The notes beneath the pieces were generated by a model. That model was not told the origin of the DNA and did not search any database. It saw only the letters and a program-made list of their open reading frames with translations. 64,000 bases of DNA from Marsupella aquatica (taxonomy: Eukaryota; Marchantiophyta): assembly GCA_973895155.1 (NCBI GenBank), contig OZ316898.1:5270001-5334000 (forward strand), read 5' to 3'. The position numbers and the translations under genes were made by a program. Shown here piece by piece: positions 44,790 to 56,506 of the stretch. Every line of letters begins with the position of its first letter. Within the stretch, counting starts at the first letter, position 1.

Positions 44790-47700
44790 ATGTCGACCTT
44801 ACATGTCGGTTCTGGCTCCTCTTCAGACGCTCCATTCGCATCTGGGTCTCGAAGTCCTCGTCAGGTAGTCCCCAGTCCAGACCACGAGATTGACAATTGT
44901 TGATATCGCCCGCTGTTGGCGTGGTAGACCACCTACAGTAACGTTTCCGGCAATAAGCAACCTTGGCCGCAAGATTTGTGTAAAATCACTATTATTTTCA
45001 TGACTTGTTGACAGTAATTTTGCTGTTGGGATACAGATTATTTTGGTGGATATATAACTGCACGTACTGATGTGCTCTTTGCTTTTCTTAGGTGAATGAA
45101 TCTGTCTACAAATTCGACAGGCCGCAATACAATCCTACTTCGCAAATTCTGTTTTTTCATGGACTCCAATTTGATGATTCTTTGGAAACGCATTTCCGTA
45201 ATTGGGAAAGTAGAGACAGGTCTGTCATCTGGCCTGAAAAGTGGTTGGTTGAAGATTTTCCCACTGCCGAGATCCTGTATATTTCCTATGATGGATTGGT
45301 AAAAAAGGGATCCCACGTGAATGAAAGTCTGGGGATGTACATTACTGCCGAAAATTTGATGTCTGACCTAATTCAGGCGGGTGTTGGTCAAATTTGGAAC
45401 TGTCCGGTCATAATGGTTGGCCATTGCTTTGGTGGTATGGTCATCAAAGAGCTATGTTTGCAAGCTGATAAAGCGCGGAGCCATTCCACCAAACGCAAAA
45501 ACTTTCTTGACAATGTGAAAGGACTATTTAATTACAGTACTCCTCATCATGGGAGTGACATTTTCGAGAGAGTTGGAGATATGAAACACCCTTTGTGGTC
45601 ATACTTTCGAGTTTTGAGCACAGAAGGAGCACGACTTAATCACGAGTTCGATCATTTGTGCAAATTACATGGATGGAAAATCCACGGTATTGGAGCTGGT
45701 CTCCGTGTGCCATCGGTACACATACTGTTATCCCCAGCTTTGTCTACGCTCACTGGCTATTTTTCTGTAGACTGAGTAAAATTGTGTGAACGTCAACTCA
45801 ATAAAGACCATCTTGAAACTGTGCTGACATAGTGTGTATTCCGTAGGTGGGCGGCAACGTGAGTCAGAGTTTTTGGAAATGCTTATATCCTCTTTAGTCT
45901 AATGTGGGTTAGACATCTAATCTTGTACAATAGAGTTGTGTGTAGTCATCGACCTTTTTCAAAGATAAGCAGAATTACCTGTTCCATTTATTTGCTTTCT
46001 CATCTAGATTGTTACTATCTTGGCAAACTTTTTGTCAAGGATTTGATTTTGCAAGAAGCCTGTAGCTTAGGGATATAATGGAGCGTACTCCTGGGTGTGC
46101 AGGGCCGCTTCAAAGGGCTGCTTGTAGTTCAGGAGTCATCTGCAAGAGGAGGGGAGTCTTTCACTGTGAGGGCAGCGGACCATTTTGCGATTTGCAAACC
46201 AGAAAGTAAGACTTCAAGTGGCTACTATGAGCTCAAGGAACTCCTTCGCAGCATTGACAGTAGCATTCGAAAGGTAATTTGTTTGTTCCTACTTTGAGGT
46301 CACTTGATCAGCCTGCTTTGGTTGGATCGTGTTCAATCGTTATTATAACTGTTTGTGGATACTGCTACCAAAGCTGTACAGGCGGTGCAGCAAGCTCTGT
46401 CTAAACACAGCTACGTATCCATCGATTCCTGCGAGAGCACTTATTGCGGATGGATCGTACTTGCGTTGTATTTCCTACGTGAAGATTCCCAGTGTCTAGT
46501 GTCCAATAAACCCTCGTTGCCTGAGTTTATCTGTGGAAACCTTCTAGTTTTGCATAAAAGACAGCATACAGTTAGGACACAGTCATTGCGATACCATTGC
46601 ATATCATGTGAAATAGGTACGACCATCAGCAATGACTTATGTCTCGAACGGTAAGCCAACGAGTAGTGGACGTAGTAAGCATTCCCAGATAGAACTCTGT
46701 ACGGTCGATTTAATTGATAGAGGAGATAGGACCCTAGGATCATCCCTAGCGGTCGCAGACAGGAACCAAGCGACAAGAAACCTGTGTCACTCAATGCACT
46801 CGGCGTCATTCCATCGACTGTGATGTATGCCTGATCAGCTTCAGTATAAAGTCTGCATACACTGTCAATCGCTGGAAAATACTGGGAAACGACAGCATCG
46901 ATCTAAATTGACAAATAAAATTGGGAGATGAGTGAGCGGAGATAGTGCTAGAGTAGTTGAGCATGCCAGCGACTAGATTACAACCATGGAAACGCGGCAA
47001 AGCTATTACTATCCTGATAAATATCTCACAAATGTGGTCATTTTGGGAGCAGTTCGCTGCTGGGGCTGGGATCGATGTGATCATTCAGACCCTTCTCTTC
47101 TTTAATTTAGCGACTGTGGAGATTAAATAAGCATCATCACTTCAATTTCCCATTGTCTGATGTTGATATATCGGTTTCATCTTTGCAGGCAACGAGGCTT
47201 ATTCATGGACTCCCGACTTATCCTACCGATTTGGAAAGGCGTTGGCACGAGGTTCAAGTAAAGCTAGCACAAGCGCCAGTAGTAGGCATCGTTGGCATGG
47301 GCGGAATCGGGAAAACAACTATTGCTAAGGAACTATACAACAACATCTCTAGAAATTTTGAATATGCTTGTTTTACTGAAACTGTCACAGGCATCCAGAA
47401 GCACGAGCTAGAGAAGCGGATACTCGGAAATTTTGATTGCCGTGGGACTAGGTTCGAGAGAAATCAGATTAAGTGGTCTGACCTGGAGAAGACAAAGACA
47501 CTGATCGTCTTGGATGGTGTGGATCATAAACAAATCATACCTTTGCCCGATTTGGATTTCTTTGGGGAAGGTAGCCGTTTGATCATTACAAGTCGTGATC
47601 AAGGCGTTTTGGATGTTTTTGCAAACCGGGTCATTTACGACGTTGAGTTTCTCATCGACGACGAGGCAAAGAAGCTCTTCTGCCGGCATACATTTGGGGA

Positions 47701-50700
47701 AGACGGAATTCCAGACCATCTCTTACAGAAAAATTATGACTTGAATGAAAATGTGGATGGAGTGGTAAAGAAATGCGGCGGGCTACCATTGACGTTGGAA
47801 GTAACGGGGTGCTATCTCAGAAATCACATGACTAACGCTAAGGTGTGGAAGGAGACACTAGAGAAGCTTGGAAAGGCGCAATCTGTTAATGGGCTTCGGG
47901 ATGACAGAGTGTGGTCTTCCTTGAAAGTGAGCTATGATGGCCTTGATACTGACCTACAAGGCATGTTCATCGAAGCCGGGACGTATTTCTTTGGGCGAAG
48001 TGTACAGCAGGCCCTCGCAGCTTGGAGCACTGCTTATGGAAATTCAAATACAGGCTGGGCTAACTTGCTCAGTACATCCATGGTGAAGGAAATAGACAGG
48101 AGTAAAGTGTGGAATTGGTCCCATCGCCAGAGCCTGCTATGGGACGACGCCAAGGAGATATGGGTGCACGAGCACCTGCGTGATCTGGCCAATAATCTCT
48201 CGAAGGGGGCTACAGTATCGATGGATGTGGAAGAGGATGACACAGCAGTGGATCTTCTCAATGTTGTAAGTACAAACCAGAGACTTTGTGTGACAAAATA
48301 GAGCCGGTTTTATTAATGAGCAATTGAAAGCAATGAATGTCAACATTTTGGAGAGTACACTCAGCTGCATTATATTTTCATCTCGACTATGATTTCTTTA
48401 ACGAGATTCAAGAACCTTTTGCGCTTTGGTAGTTTAGAACGGAAATTCAGTGGTTTTATCCATGCTTACTTATGGCGCAGAATCCAGTTACATGACAATT
48501 GATACTCCTCCGTTTGCACTCACTAGTTGTATTTTTCGGAAAACGCTTATTTGTGATTAACGGGTCATCAGGTGAAATCCGAGACAAAACACTTGCGGAT
48601 AGTAGGCCGTCCTCATGCGATGGAACCAACGAAGGTTCGATTAGAAATGCTGGATAAGCTGGAAGAATTGAAATATTTGGAGCTGCATTTTGTTCCGCTT
48701 GAAGGGCTGAGCACGAACTTTCCAAAGAAGCTTTCCTTACTGATATGGGAATATTATTCTGAAAGGAATTCCCCGGCGATGCCGATCAGTCTGAAGGGAA
48801 TGAAGAATTTGGCTGTCCTAGAACTCTCATGGTGCACAATGACGGAGGAATCTATTGACGCATTGGGAACGTTAACCAACCTGTGGACTTTATCGCTTCA
48901 GCATATAAAAGGACTTTACCGTCTCCCAGAGAATTTGGATCATCTGTCCCAGTTGAATCGTTTGGAATTGTCGGGACTGGAAACAATGGAAACATTGCCC
49001 CATTCTATTGGTCACCTCCGGGCCCTCGAACATTTGGTGTTAGACTGTAGCAACTTTAACCATTTGCCGGATTCTTTTGGCAATCTGTCTTCTCTGGCAA
49101 CATTACAGATGAATGACTGTAACCAGCTTAGAAGTCTGCCCGATTCCTTTGGGCGCCTCACGTCTTTGACGAGCTTCGTAATCGGAAGGTGCGAAATGCT
49201 AGATACGGTGCCGAAAACGTTCGGAGATCTCAAGGCTCTTACAAAATTAGTGATAACGAGGGCCAAACGCCTGAAGGCCCTACCCGAAAGCTTTGGCAAC
49301 TTATCTGCTCTCACATATTTGCGTCTCGAAGGTTGTGAGATTCTTGGAAGTCTGCCTGCGAGCTTTGGCAACTTATCTGCTCTCACATATTTGCGTCTCG
49401 AAGGTTGTGAGATTCTTGGAAGTCTGCCTGCGAGCTTTGGTATGCTCTCGTCTTTGGAAGAACTTGGCTTGGTTTGGGTGAACCGGCTAGATACGGTGCC
49501 GGAAACGTTCGGAGATCTCAAGGCTCTTAGAATTTTAGAGATAACGGACGCTAAACGCCTGAACTCCCTACCCGAAAGCTTTGGCAACTTATCTGCTCTC
49601 ACATATTTGCGTCTCGTTTGTTGTGAGATTCTTGAAAGTCTGCCTGCGAGCTTTGGTATGCTCTCGTCTTTGGAATCACTTGAGTTGCATTGGGTGGAGC
49701 GGCTAGATACGGTGCCAGAAACGTTAGGAGATCTCAAGGCTCTTAAAAGATTAGTGATACAGGGGGCTAAGCGCCTGAAGTCCCTACCCGAAAGCTTTGG
49801 CAACTTATCTGCTCTCACACATTTTTCTCTCGAAGATTGTGAGATTCTTGAAAGTCTGCCTGCGAGCTTTGGTATGCTCTCGTCTTTGGAAGAACTTGAG
49901 CTGCGTGAGCTGGAGCGGCTAGATACGGTGCCAGAAACGTTGGGAGATCTCAAGGCTCTTAAAAGATTAGTGATAGAGGAGGCTAAGCGCCTGAAGTCCC
50001 TACCCGAAAGCTTTGGCAACTTATCTGCTCTCACATATTTGCGTGTCGACGGTTGTGAGAATCTTGATACGGTGCCGGAAACGTTCGGAGATCTCAAGGC
50101 TCTTAAAAATTTAGAGATAACGAAGGCTAAACGCCTGAAGTCCCTACCCGAAAGCTTTGGCAACTTATCTGCTCTCACATATTTGTGGCTCGAAGGTTGT
50201 AAGATTCTTGAAAGTCTGCCTGCGAGCTTTGGTCTGCTCTCGTCTTTGGAAGAACTTAAGTTGCATTGGGTGGAGCGGCTAGATACGGTGCCGGAATCGC
50301 TTGGAGATCTCAAGGCCCTTATAAGTTTAGAGATAACGGAGGCTAAGTGCCTGAAGGCCTTACCCGAAAGCTTTGGCAACTTATCTGCTCTCACATACTT
50401 GCGTCTCCAAGGTTGTGACAGTCTTAAAATATTGCCGACGAGTTTCGGGAATCTCTCTTCGTTAGTAAGACTAGAACTCGATTCCTGGGACCAGGTGCTG
50501 CTGGAGAATTGGGGTCATCTCAAGGCTCTGAAAACATTCGTACTCTGGTGCGAATATCAGGAGGTGCTACCCGACAGTTTGGGGACCCTCTCTTCACTGA
50601 CAACGTTTGAGATCAAGGGGGGAAGGTTGCGGACCCTCCCGAGAACCATAGGACAGCTTCACTCACTGACGACACTGAAGATTGTGGGGAGCAGCCTAAG

Positions 50701-51475
50701 CAGTATACCCGACGAACTCCGTAACCTGTCATCTCTAGAAATTCTGTTGCTTAAATCTTGTAACAGGATAGAGACCCTTCCGGACGGGTTATGGCGCATT
50801 TCCTCGTTGAGACTAGTAATACTTGATGATTGCCCAAAATTGAAGAATCTACCAGATAGTCAGGGAGATGACTCTGCACCTCGTGAAGACAGAAGTATCG
50901 AGACAAGGAGAACAGAACGGGGGCGGTCCTCCCACAACGCTTCTGCGTACGCGGGGAGGATTTGCCTATTTGTGGCTGGCTGTCCATTCCTCAGTGATCG
51001 GGAACTGCGAAGATTGGGCTGGATTGAGTTTCAACGCGGAATAATTGATCATCTTATATTTAGAAAGGGTCTTGAGGTTTACACTAATGAGTGTTGGGGG
51101 GGAACGTGGTACCAGAGACAAGGGCCTCTCTTAGATCAGTACATTAAGTGGTACCAGAGACAACTGCTTTTTAGAATGGTACCCATTGTGCCTCTAAAGC
51201 CGCGCAACGAAGTTCGAACTCTCCTAACGAAGGTCGTGGAAAAAACAAAGCAGAAATCAGCGGAAATCGTTATTTTGTTTGTTTGTTTTGGTTTTTGGTT
51301 GGCCTTGAAACGGAAAGCTCACCCATCCACACAGGATGGACGATTGACTCAGGAGCATGCACCTCTGTACGGTAACCCACAAGGGGGGGTCCATACCCAG
51401 GACCAGGAGGTAGAGAGGATTGGACCAGGTATGGACCATGAGGGAGAGAGGGTTGGACCAGAGCCCAAAGCATAG
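44790..51475 (+). CDS. HNL G3: hydrolase-NB-ARC-LRR immune receptor, all exons open
   Basis: The exons are 44790-44864, 45092-45715, 46103-46273, 47189-48265 and 48572-51475, all phase 0, predicting about 1616 aa. An in-frame TAA lies 36 nt before the ATG. Residues 26-290 form a SERAC1-like alpha/beta-hydrolase (FFHGLQF, GHCFGG, STPHHGSD, ADHFAICKP). The NB-ARC domain (about 291-649) has GMGGIGKTT, LIVLDGVDH, GSRLIITSRD, GLPL and VHEHLRDLA, an ADP/ATP switch. LRRs run from about 690 to 1390, followed by a C-terminal region with CPKLKNVPDS-like text. The family senses pathogen effectors in the cytoplasm; here that role is inferred. The last 60 or so residues (VILFVCFGFWLAL onward) read into a SINE-like repeat. 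An optional exon (46391-46654) is open. No obvious inactivating change is seen. Confidence 0.88.
46391..46654 (+). other. optional exon-like segment of G3
   Basis: Here the segment is open even upstream of the candidate acceptor (GTGCAG where G1, G2 and G4 have GTGTAG). It reads QALSKHSYVSIDSCESTY and then LREDSQCLVSNKPSLPEF, and ends TISNDLCLER before a stop. A good donor (GAACG|GTAAGC) lies at its end, but it would leave phase 2, so a further small exon would be needed before the NB-ARC exon. Confidence 0.35.
49200..50440 (+). repeat. G3 LRR super-repeats
   Basis: Landmarks stand at 49337, 49409, 49625, 49841, 50057, 50201 and 50417. The intervals of 72, 216, 216, 216, 144 and 216 bp are all multiples of the 24-aa LRR, so the frame is kept. 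Confidence 0.9.
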
Positions 51476-51840
51476 ACTGTTGACTCCGGAGCATGCACCT
51501 CTGTATGGTAGCCCACAAGGGAGGTCCATACCCAGGACCAGGAGGGAGAGAAGGTTGGACGAGAGCCCATGCACCTCTGTATGGTAGCCCACAAGGGAGG
51601 TCCATACCGAGGACCAGCAGGGAGAGAGGGTTGGACGAGAGCCCAAAGCGGATCAGCCAGGCTGAGGTGAAACCAGAGAAACCAGTACTCCCACCACTAT
51701 ACCCGGCCCACACACACACTCACCCTCCACAACCCTTGCACGTGAAGGGGGGATTGAACTTGGGACCTCTAGATACTAGGTTCATCCCCTGGCCAACTGA
51801 CCACAACCAGATGGTTCACAATTTGGGTCTTGTGTAACCA
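51273..51840 (-). mobile_element. tRNA-related SINE-like repeat at the 3' end of G3
   Basis: Read on the minus strand, an A-box-like GTGGTCAGTTGGCCAGG (51804-51788) is followed about 37 nt on by a B-box-like GGTCCCAAGTTCAATCCCC (51767-51749). The body runs to an A-rich (CAAA)n tail near 51290-51273. The body contains a segment of 70-110 bp (CATGCACCTCTGTAYGGTA...) three times in tandem; the G4 copy has it once. Target duplications could not be fixed. The G3 stop codon lies within it. Confidence 0.5.
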
Positions 51841-53147
51841 TATGTTCGGCTTTCTATCTGACTAACAAAGCGCAATCAGATGCTACTCCCTATGTTTTGA
51901 CACTGGGCCTATTGTCTAGAGTGAAGCCACATATTGTCTAGACTGGAGCCTCATATTGTCTAGACTGGAGCCTCTAGACCAAGGCGCTTGAATTGAGGAT
52001 GCAGACAAAAAACAGTAATGGGGACAAAGATGAAGATGAAATAACATGTAATCCTTGTTTCTCTTAGGTGTTTTTCTCCTCGTCTCTTTTGAACGGGTAA
52101 TCAGGCTAGTCAGTATAGGGAACAGATTGGAAACTGGTCATGTGTGTTGACTTCAACTAGCATGAACAAAGGTAGCTAAACACCACCGTTCCAGTGTGCA
52201 GTGCCTGCTGTTAATAGTACTCTAGCTCATTCCATGATGGGTATTGTGGTCATCAAGCAATTCTAGTTACAAGCTCCTGGGCAGCTAACCAAGAGAGCCC
52301 AGCTCAAAGTTTCTTCAATTTTGAAAGGAATGCTTTTATAAGGCGTCTGTCATGAGAGCACCATTTTTTAGAAAGCTGCAGAATTAGTAATATTTTGTTT
52401 CTATTTGGTCATAAACTGGCATCTCTCTCCCCATAGCTCAATGAACATTACTATTGTCATATAGAGGTTACATAAACTAGAAAGAGAAAGTCTCCTCAGT
52501 GGTTTCAGGACAAGCAATGGCGGTGTTGAGTTTGAACATTACAGGCTGCAACGCTCTCCACACAACTTGAAAACACTCTCTCGTGCATCGAGCATCACAG
52601 ATTCTTTTTCATATCACACATCTTTCAAGGAAGATTCATTGGCAGGATGCTTCACATACAGAAAAAATTTTACAAGACAGAATAATGCCTACAAATGTAG
52701 AATGGTGCCTCCACTCTATTATGAAGGTATGAAGGTGACGGACTCCGACTGCTGTGGAGAGAGCACCAGTCGCAGTGGTGACTATAAACGAAGGTTTGCA
52801 AAGATTCCTCCAGCATTGTGATTAACTGCAGTACCAGCTGTGCGAGACCAATGGGTTGAAACAGATCTCTGTTTGAGTCTCTTTCCTTTGGGAGTGCTGG
52901 AATAACATTCAGGCTGCTTATGTTTGGCTCCAAATTTCTCAAAATCTGTCGTGGGCCTTATGGAGGATGGGACTAGCTTTGCCGGGCGTCACTCTGCTAA
53001 ATCTCCCAGCCTGTATTCTACTCCAGCAAAGTCTCAGCCTTTCAGAAGTATCCACCCCAAAAGAACTCAAGCTCCGTTCTGGTACCCAAGTCCCACTTTC
53101 ATAAGCTTGAGCCTCAGATCAAAATTTTGATGGTGGAAACATGGTCC
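51841..53147. other. spacer 4, first part: HNL 3' flank
   Basis: A short repeat ATTGTCTAGACTGGAGCC occurs two to three times at about 51909-51974. The common 3' flank then follows, co-linear with spacers 1-3. No gene is supported. Confidence 0.6.
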
Positions 53148-53735
53148 TCATGGACAAATCTCAGTCTCGGAAACGAGGAGGCAAAGCACAGACGAGTAGC
53201 TCAGCATTGGATACTGAAACGAATTCAGAAAATGAGCATACTGGGCCAACGCCGTTTCTCGATTTGGAACTTCATCAGATAGAAAATCGTACGGAGTAAC
53301 TTTGCCGGTGTCAACTAGAGGAAACCACTTGTAACCAGGTCTTTCAGGTAGTGAAACCGTCACAGGCAAATAAAGGGAATTGAAGGCAACATAATGTTCC
53401 TTAATGTGAGAGTCAACCTGCGTGTCTAGACAGGGATGTTAGCTCGAGAAACGATTTGAAATGAATTGCAGATAAACGAAACGACACCCGTATAGGTCAA
53501 TAGGTTATTTGTTTTGAACCTGCCGATATGGACGACTGTGGCCTTCTCCTCATTTGCAAGATTACAAAGCATTAACACCATTTACAAAATTTTGACAGAT
53601 CCTAAACGTCAGATGAGCGAAATGTCATAGGGAGAGCAATACTGGTGAAACAGCTACAAATCTACCCTAAATCTCCGACCAGTCAGGCGCCGTTCCGCAG
53701 TCGGGAATTCTCCTAGCCTTAGTGCTTCACATTGA
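53148..53735 (-). pseudogene. isoamylase 3' exon fragment, spacer 4 copy
   Basis: The last exon (53417-53148) is fully open and ends QYPMLSYSSVLCLL, closer to the usual plant ISA3 ending than the spacer 1 copy. The preceding exon equivalent (53735-53643) has lost 28 bp and carries the TAG of spacers 2 and 3. Confidence 0.65.
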
Positions 53736-56506
53736 CTGGAAAATCATTCCGCCAGTACAGTTTTTTCATTGTGGACGGGACAGTAGTAAGCAGAAGAAAC
53801 AACATGAAAACTAGACCAACCTTTTTACATCTATCTTGTCAGCAGTTTTGTTTTAAATTGCTTCTCATTATGAGAAGATCACGTTTCAAATTATATTCTA
53901 ATTCTAAGTGATTTGTGGCCAAAATTTGCTAGATTCCACGTCTCTTAAAAGTAATTTTGCCACAGGCTAAAATTGCTAGATTTTCTATCTTTCCATAGTC
54001 ACTTTTCCGCCTAGCACAGACCCCACCAGCCAAAATATGTCGTCATCTTTAAATGTAGTCAGAAATGTAACTGAATTACATAATGAATGTTCGTAGCGTG
54101 CTCTCCTTCACACAAGGGGTCATTGGCCACACTCACGAAAAAACAAAGACATTAAAAATTAGGCCGGTCAGGCGGCTGTCATATATATTCAAGAAGAATT
54201 CAATCCAATTGAGTTGTTGTAATGACCACTGATGTCCAGAGCATTGCTGATAATTTGTCCAATAGAACACAGCACGACACCAAACTTGACAAAGTGATCG
54301 AATGACGTCGTTAATGGCTGCCAGAAGCTCAAGAATGGATAGACCGATCGCTTTGACGTCGAATTACAATTCCTATTGAAGAAGTGAGGACCTTTAAAAT
54401 TTCTGAGTAGTATGCACAGAAGCAAGAAGATCGGAAGTTTTTGTGAGCACGCACATTATAGCCAAATGGATATTAGGACAGTAGGCGAAGTGTAGATGTG
54501 TAGCATTTTATGGTGACGGTAGCGAGCTGGGTGTTTTTTAAAACAATCGAGCCGTCCACCTCCAAGACATTTTCGTATGAGAAACGAGTCGCAACGTGTT
54601 GGCAAAACGTTCTTTCACAATGTTTTCAGTGTGGGGCCCTGACTTTTCTAAAGTGTGGGCCATTTCAGGGTGGCGTGACGAGCTACGAACGACCTGGGAG
54701 GTGCACAAAGCTCCGTCACACCACGCGGAAGATGCCCAGAAGATTCTGGCTTGCTTGCTACTTATTATACAATGGAAAAAAACATTTTGAAGTACACTTT
54801 AGATGGTTTTCATCCAGCACTTCGTCGGACGGAGCTTTGTGCACACTACTGTGTTGAATTTCAGTCTCTGCCCTCCGGTTATATGACTGTAGATGGTTCT
54901 TATCCAGGACTTCGTCGGACGGAGTCACTACAGTGTTTTATTTCAGTCTGTGCCCTTTGTTTGAATGAACCGAGCTGTGTTTTGTGCATTTGTGTGAACT
55001 AGAGGAGTTCATGAATAGGGCGGGCGCCGTTGGTAGCCAGGGCTAATTTTTTATTTGCTCCACATTCCGACTCAGGTTCCTCGTCCTCGAGGAAGAAGAG
55101 CAGAGCAGAGCAGAAGAGAGCAGCTTGTTTTCTTCTGGGAACTTCTACAATGTTTCAGTCGTGCTTGGCAATCGGGGAGGAGGGATTTTTTGGCAGACGT
55201 GTTTTGCTTCAGTTGATTTCATCATACACGTACACGAACGGTGTGAAGCCTTCGGGACTGGGTGTGCAAGTTGCAAAGCATTTCGGTCGATTCTTCCTTT
55301 GAAGAGCTAATCCCCAGAGAGTCCTTGGACTTGAGCCTGGTCTTCGGTCACTCTGGAACAGTTTGTGCTGCGGAAACTCGTCGTAGGAAAGGTCTTCCAC
55401 CTTACCGGCTTTCCTCGTGCACATCGTCGTGCATGCTATGTGAGTTTAGGGATTAAGGTTGACCCGCGCTTCAATGTTTACACATCTGCTGCCGATCTCT
55501 CGTGGTGACTGACATGATTTCTTCAATGGTCGATTTCCTTGGTTAACTTGTTCCCCATATCCGCGCTCTTTTCTCTTGGTTGAGCAAGGTGAGCAGGAGA
55601 GGAGGGGAGGGAAGTCTAGCAACCATTGGTTACGTTGCTCGAATGTATTTCAATTGCCCCTTGCTTCCGGGGTGGGAGGGATCTTTTGATCGATGAGCTG
55701 TTAATTCTCCATTCCATTAGGCACTAATTTCTGAATTGCTGTTTGAATTCCCTGCAGGTTGCAGTCCGAGTTTATTTGACTGCTGCTCAGACGCAGTCCA
55801 GCACCAAGGGCGGCCAAGGTGAATACACTAGAAGCCCATGTGGGCGGATGTAATTCACCTTGGTATCCCATAGTCGGATCCTGTAGCTGATGGCTCCGTC
55901 CTTCCCCAAAGGTATGTTGTTCAGGGGCTCCAACTTGAAGCAACAGCAGAATTCTGCATTGGTCGCTCATCTACAGAATCTTCACAAGCACTAAGAGATT
56001 CAAAATAGATGGTTGTCATGTATTCCGAAGTTAAAGGGTTATCTCAAAGTAATCTTCAATTGAATGTACTGCTGGACCTGCTTCCTGTTTGTTTTACTTT
56101 TGGGGACTCTTACGGCCTGTAGAGCATGTCGATAAATCTTTCAGGGCTCCCTCACGGTTGATGATGTAGGCACAGTGACAGTCTACAGGGATTGGTTGGA
56201 ATTGAAGTGCACAATGCTACTGGGATTCCTTCTGTGAACCTCTTCTTTGTGTGCCTCTTGAGAACAAAACCTTGTGCGTTGAAGAATGTCCCAAGCACTG
56301 GTTTGTTTGACTGCCGTGCCATTTTTGTTGCTGACCATTCCGTGGATTGTTAAAAAGTGGCAGGTTTTATTAGTCGGCTAGGTCCATTTCGGTCTTCCTG
56401 GGAGAGACCGACATCCCGGAGCTTCCTGCAAGGTTTTGTAGTGTTTCTGCCGTTGTGATTCACTTGGACCTAAGAGATACTTCACGATCTTCTGAAATCT
56501 CGAGCA
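53736..56506. other. spacer 4, second part: shared spacer DNA up to G4
   Basis: This is the most complete spacer, containing segments missing from spacers 1 and 2. It includes the GAGCA microsatellite (about 55096-55120), an open frame of unknown meaning at 55262-55456, and the unidentified protein fragment (55838-56005, and 56145-56234 reading GSLTVDDVGTVTVYRDWLE). Confidence 0.55.

Noticed and set aside
46632-46823. 63-codon plus-strand frame conserved in the intron before the NB-ARC exon
   Set aside because: The copies are recent duplicates, so sequence conservation is expected. Its donor and acceptor options do not give a phase-0 junction with the NB-ARC exon.
49012-50394. Long minus-strand ORF (460 codons) in the G3 LRR exon; similar ones in G1, G2 and G4
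   Set aside because: They mirror the 216-bp repeat, are Ser/Arg/Leu-rich with no independent domain, and appear wherever the repeat does. They are shadows of the LRR frame.
51749-51804. Genuine tRNA gene on the minus strand
   Set aside because: Only A-box-like and B-box-like words are present. No cloverleaf with an acceptor stem and anticodon arm can be drawn, which fits a SINE head.
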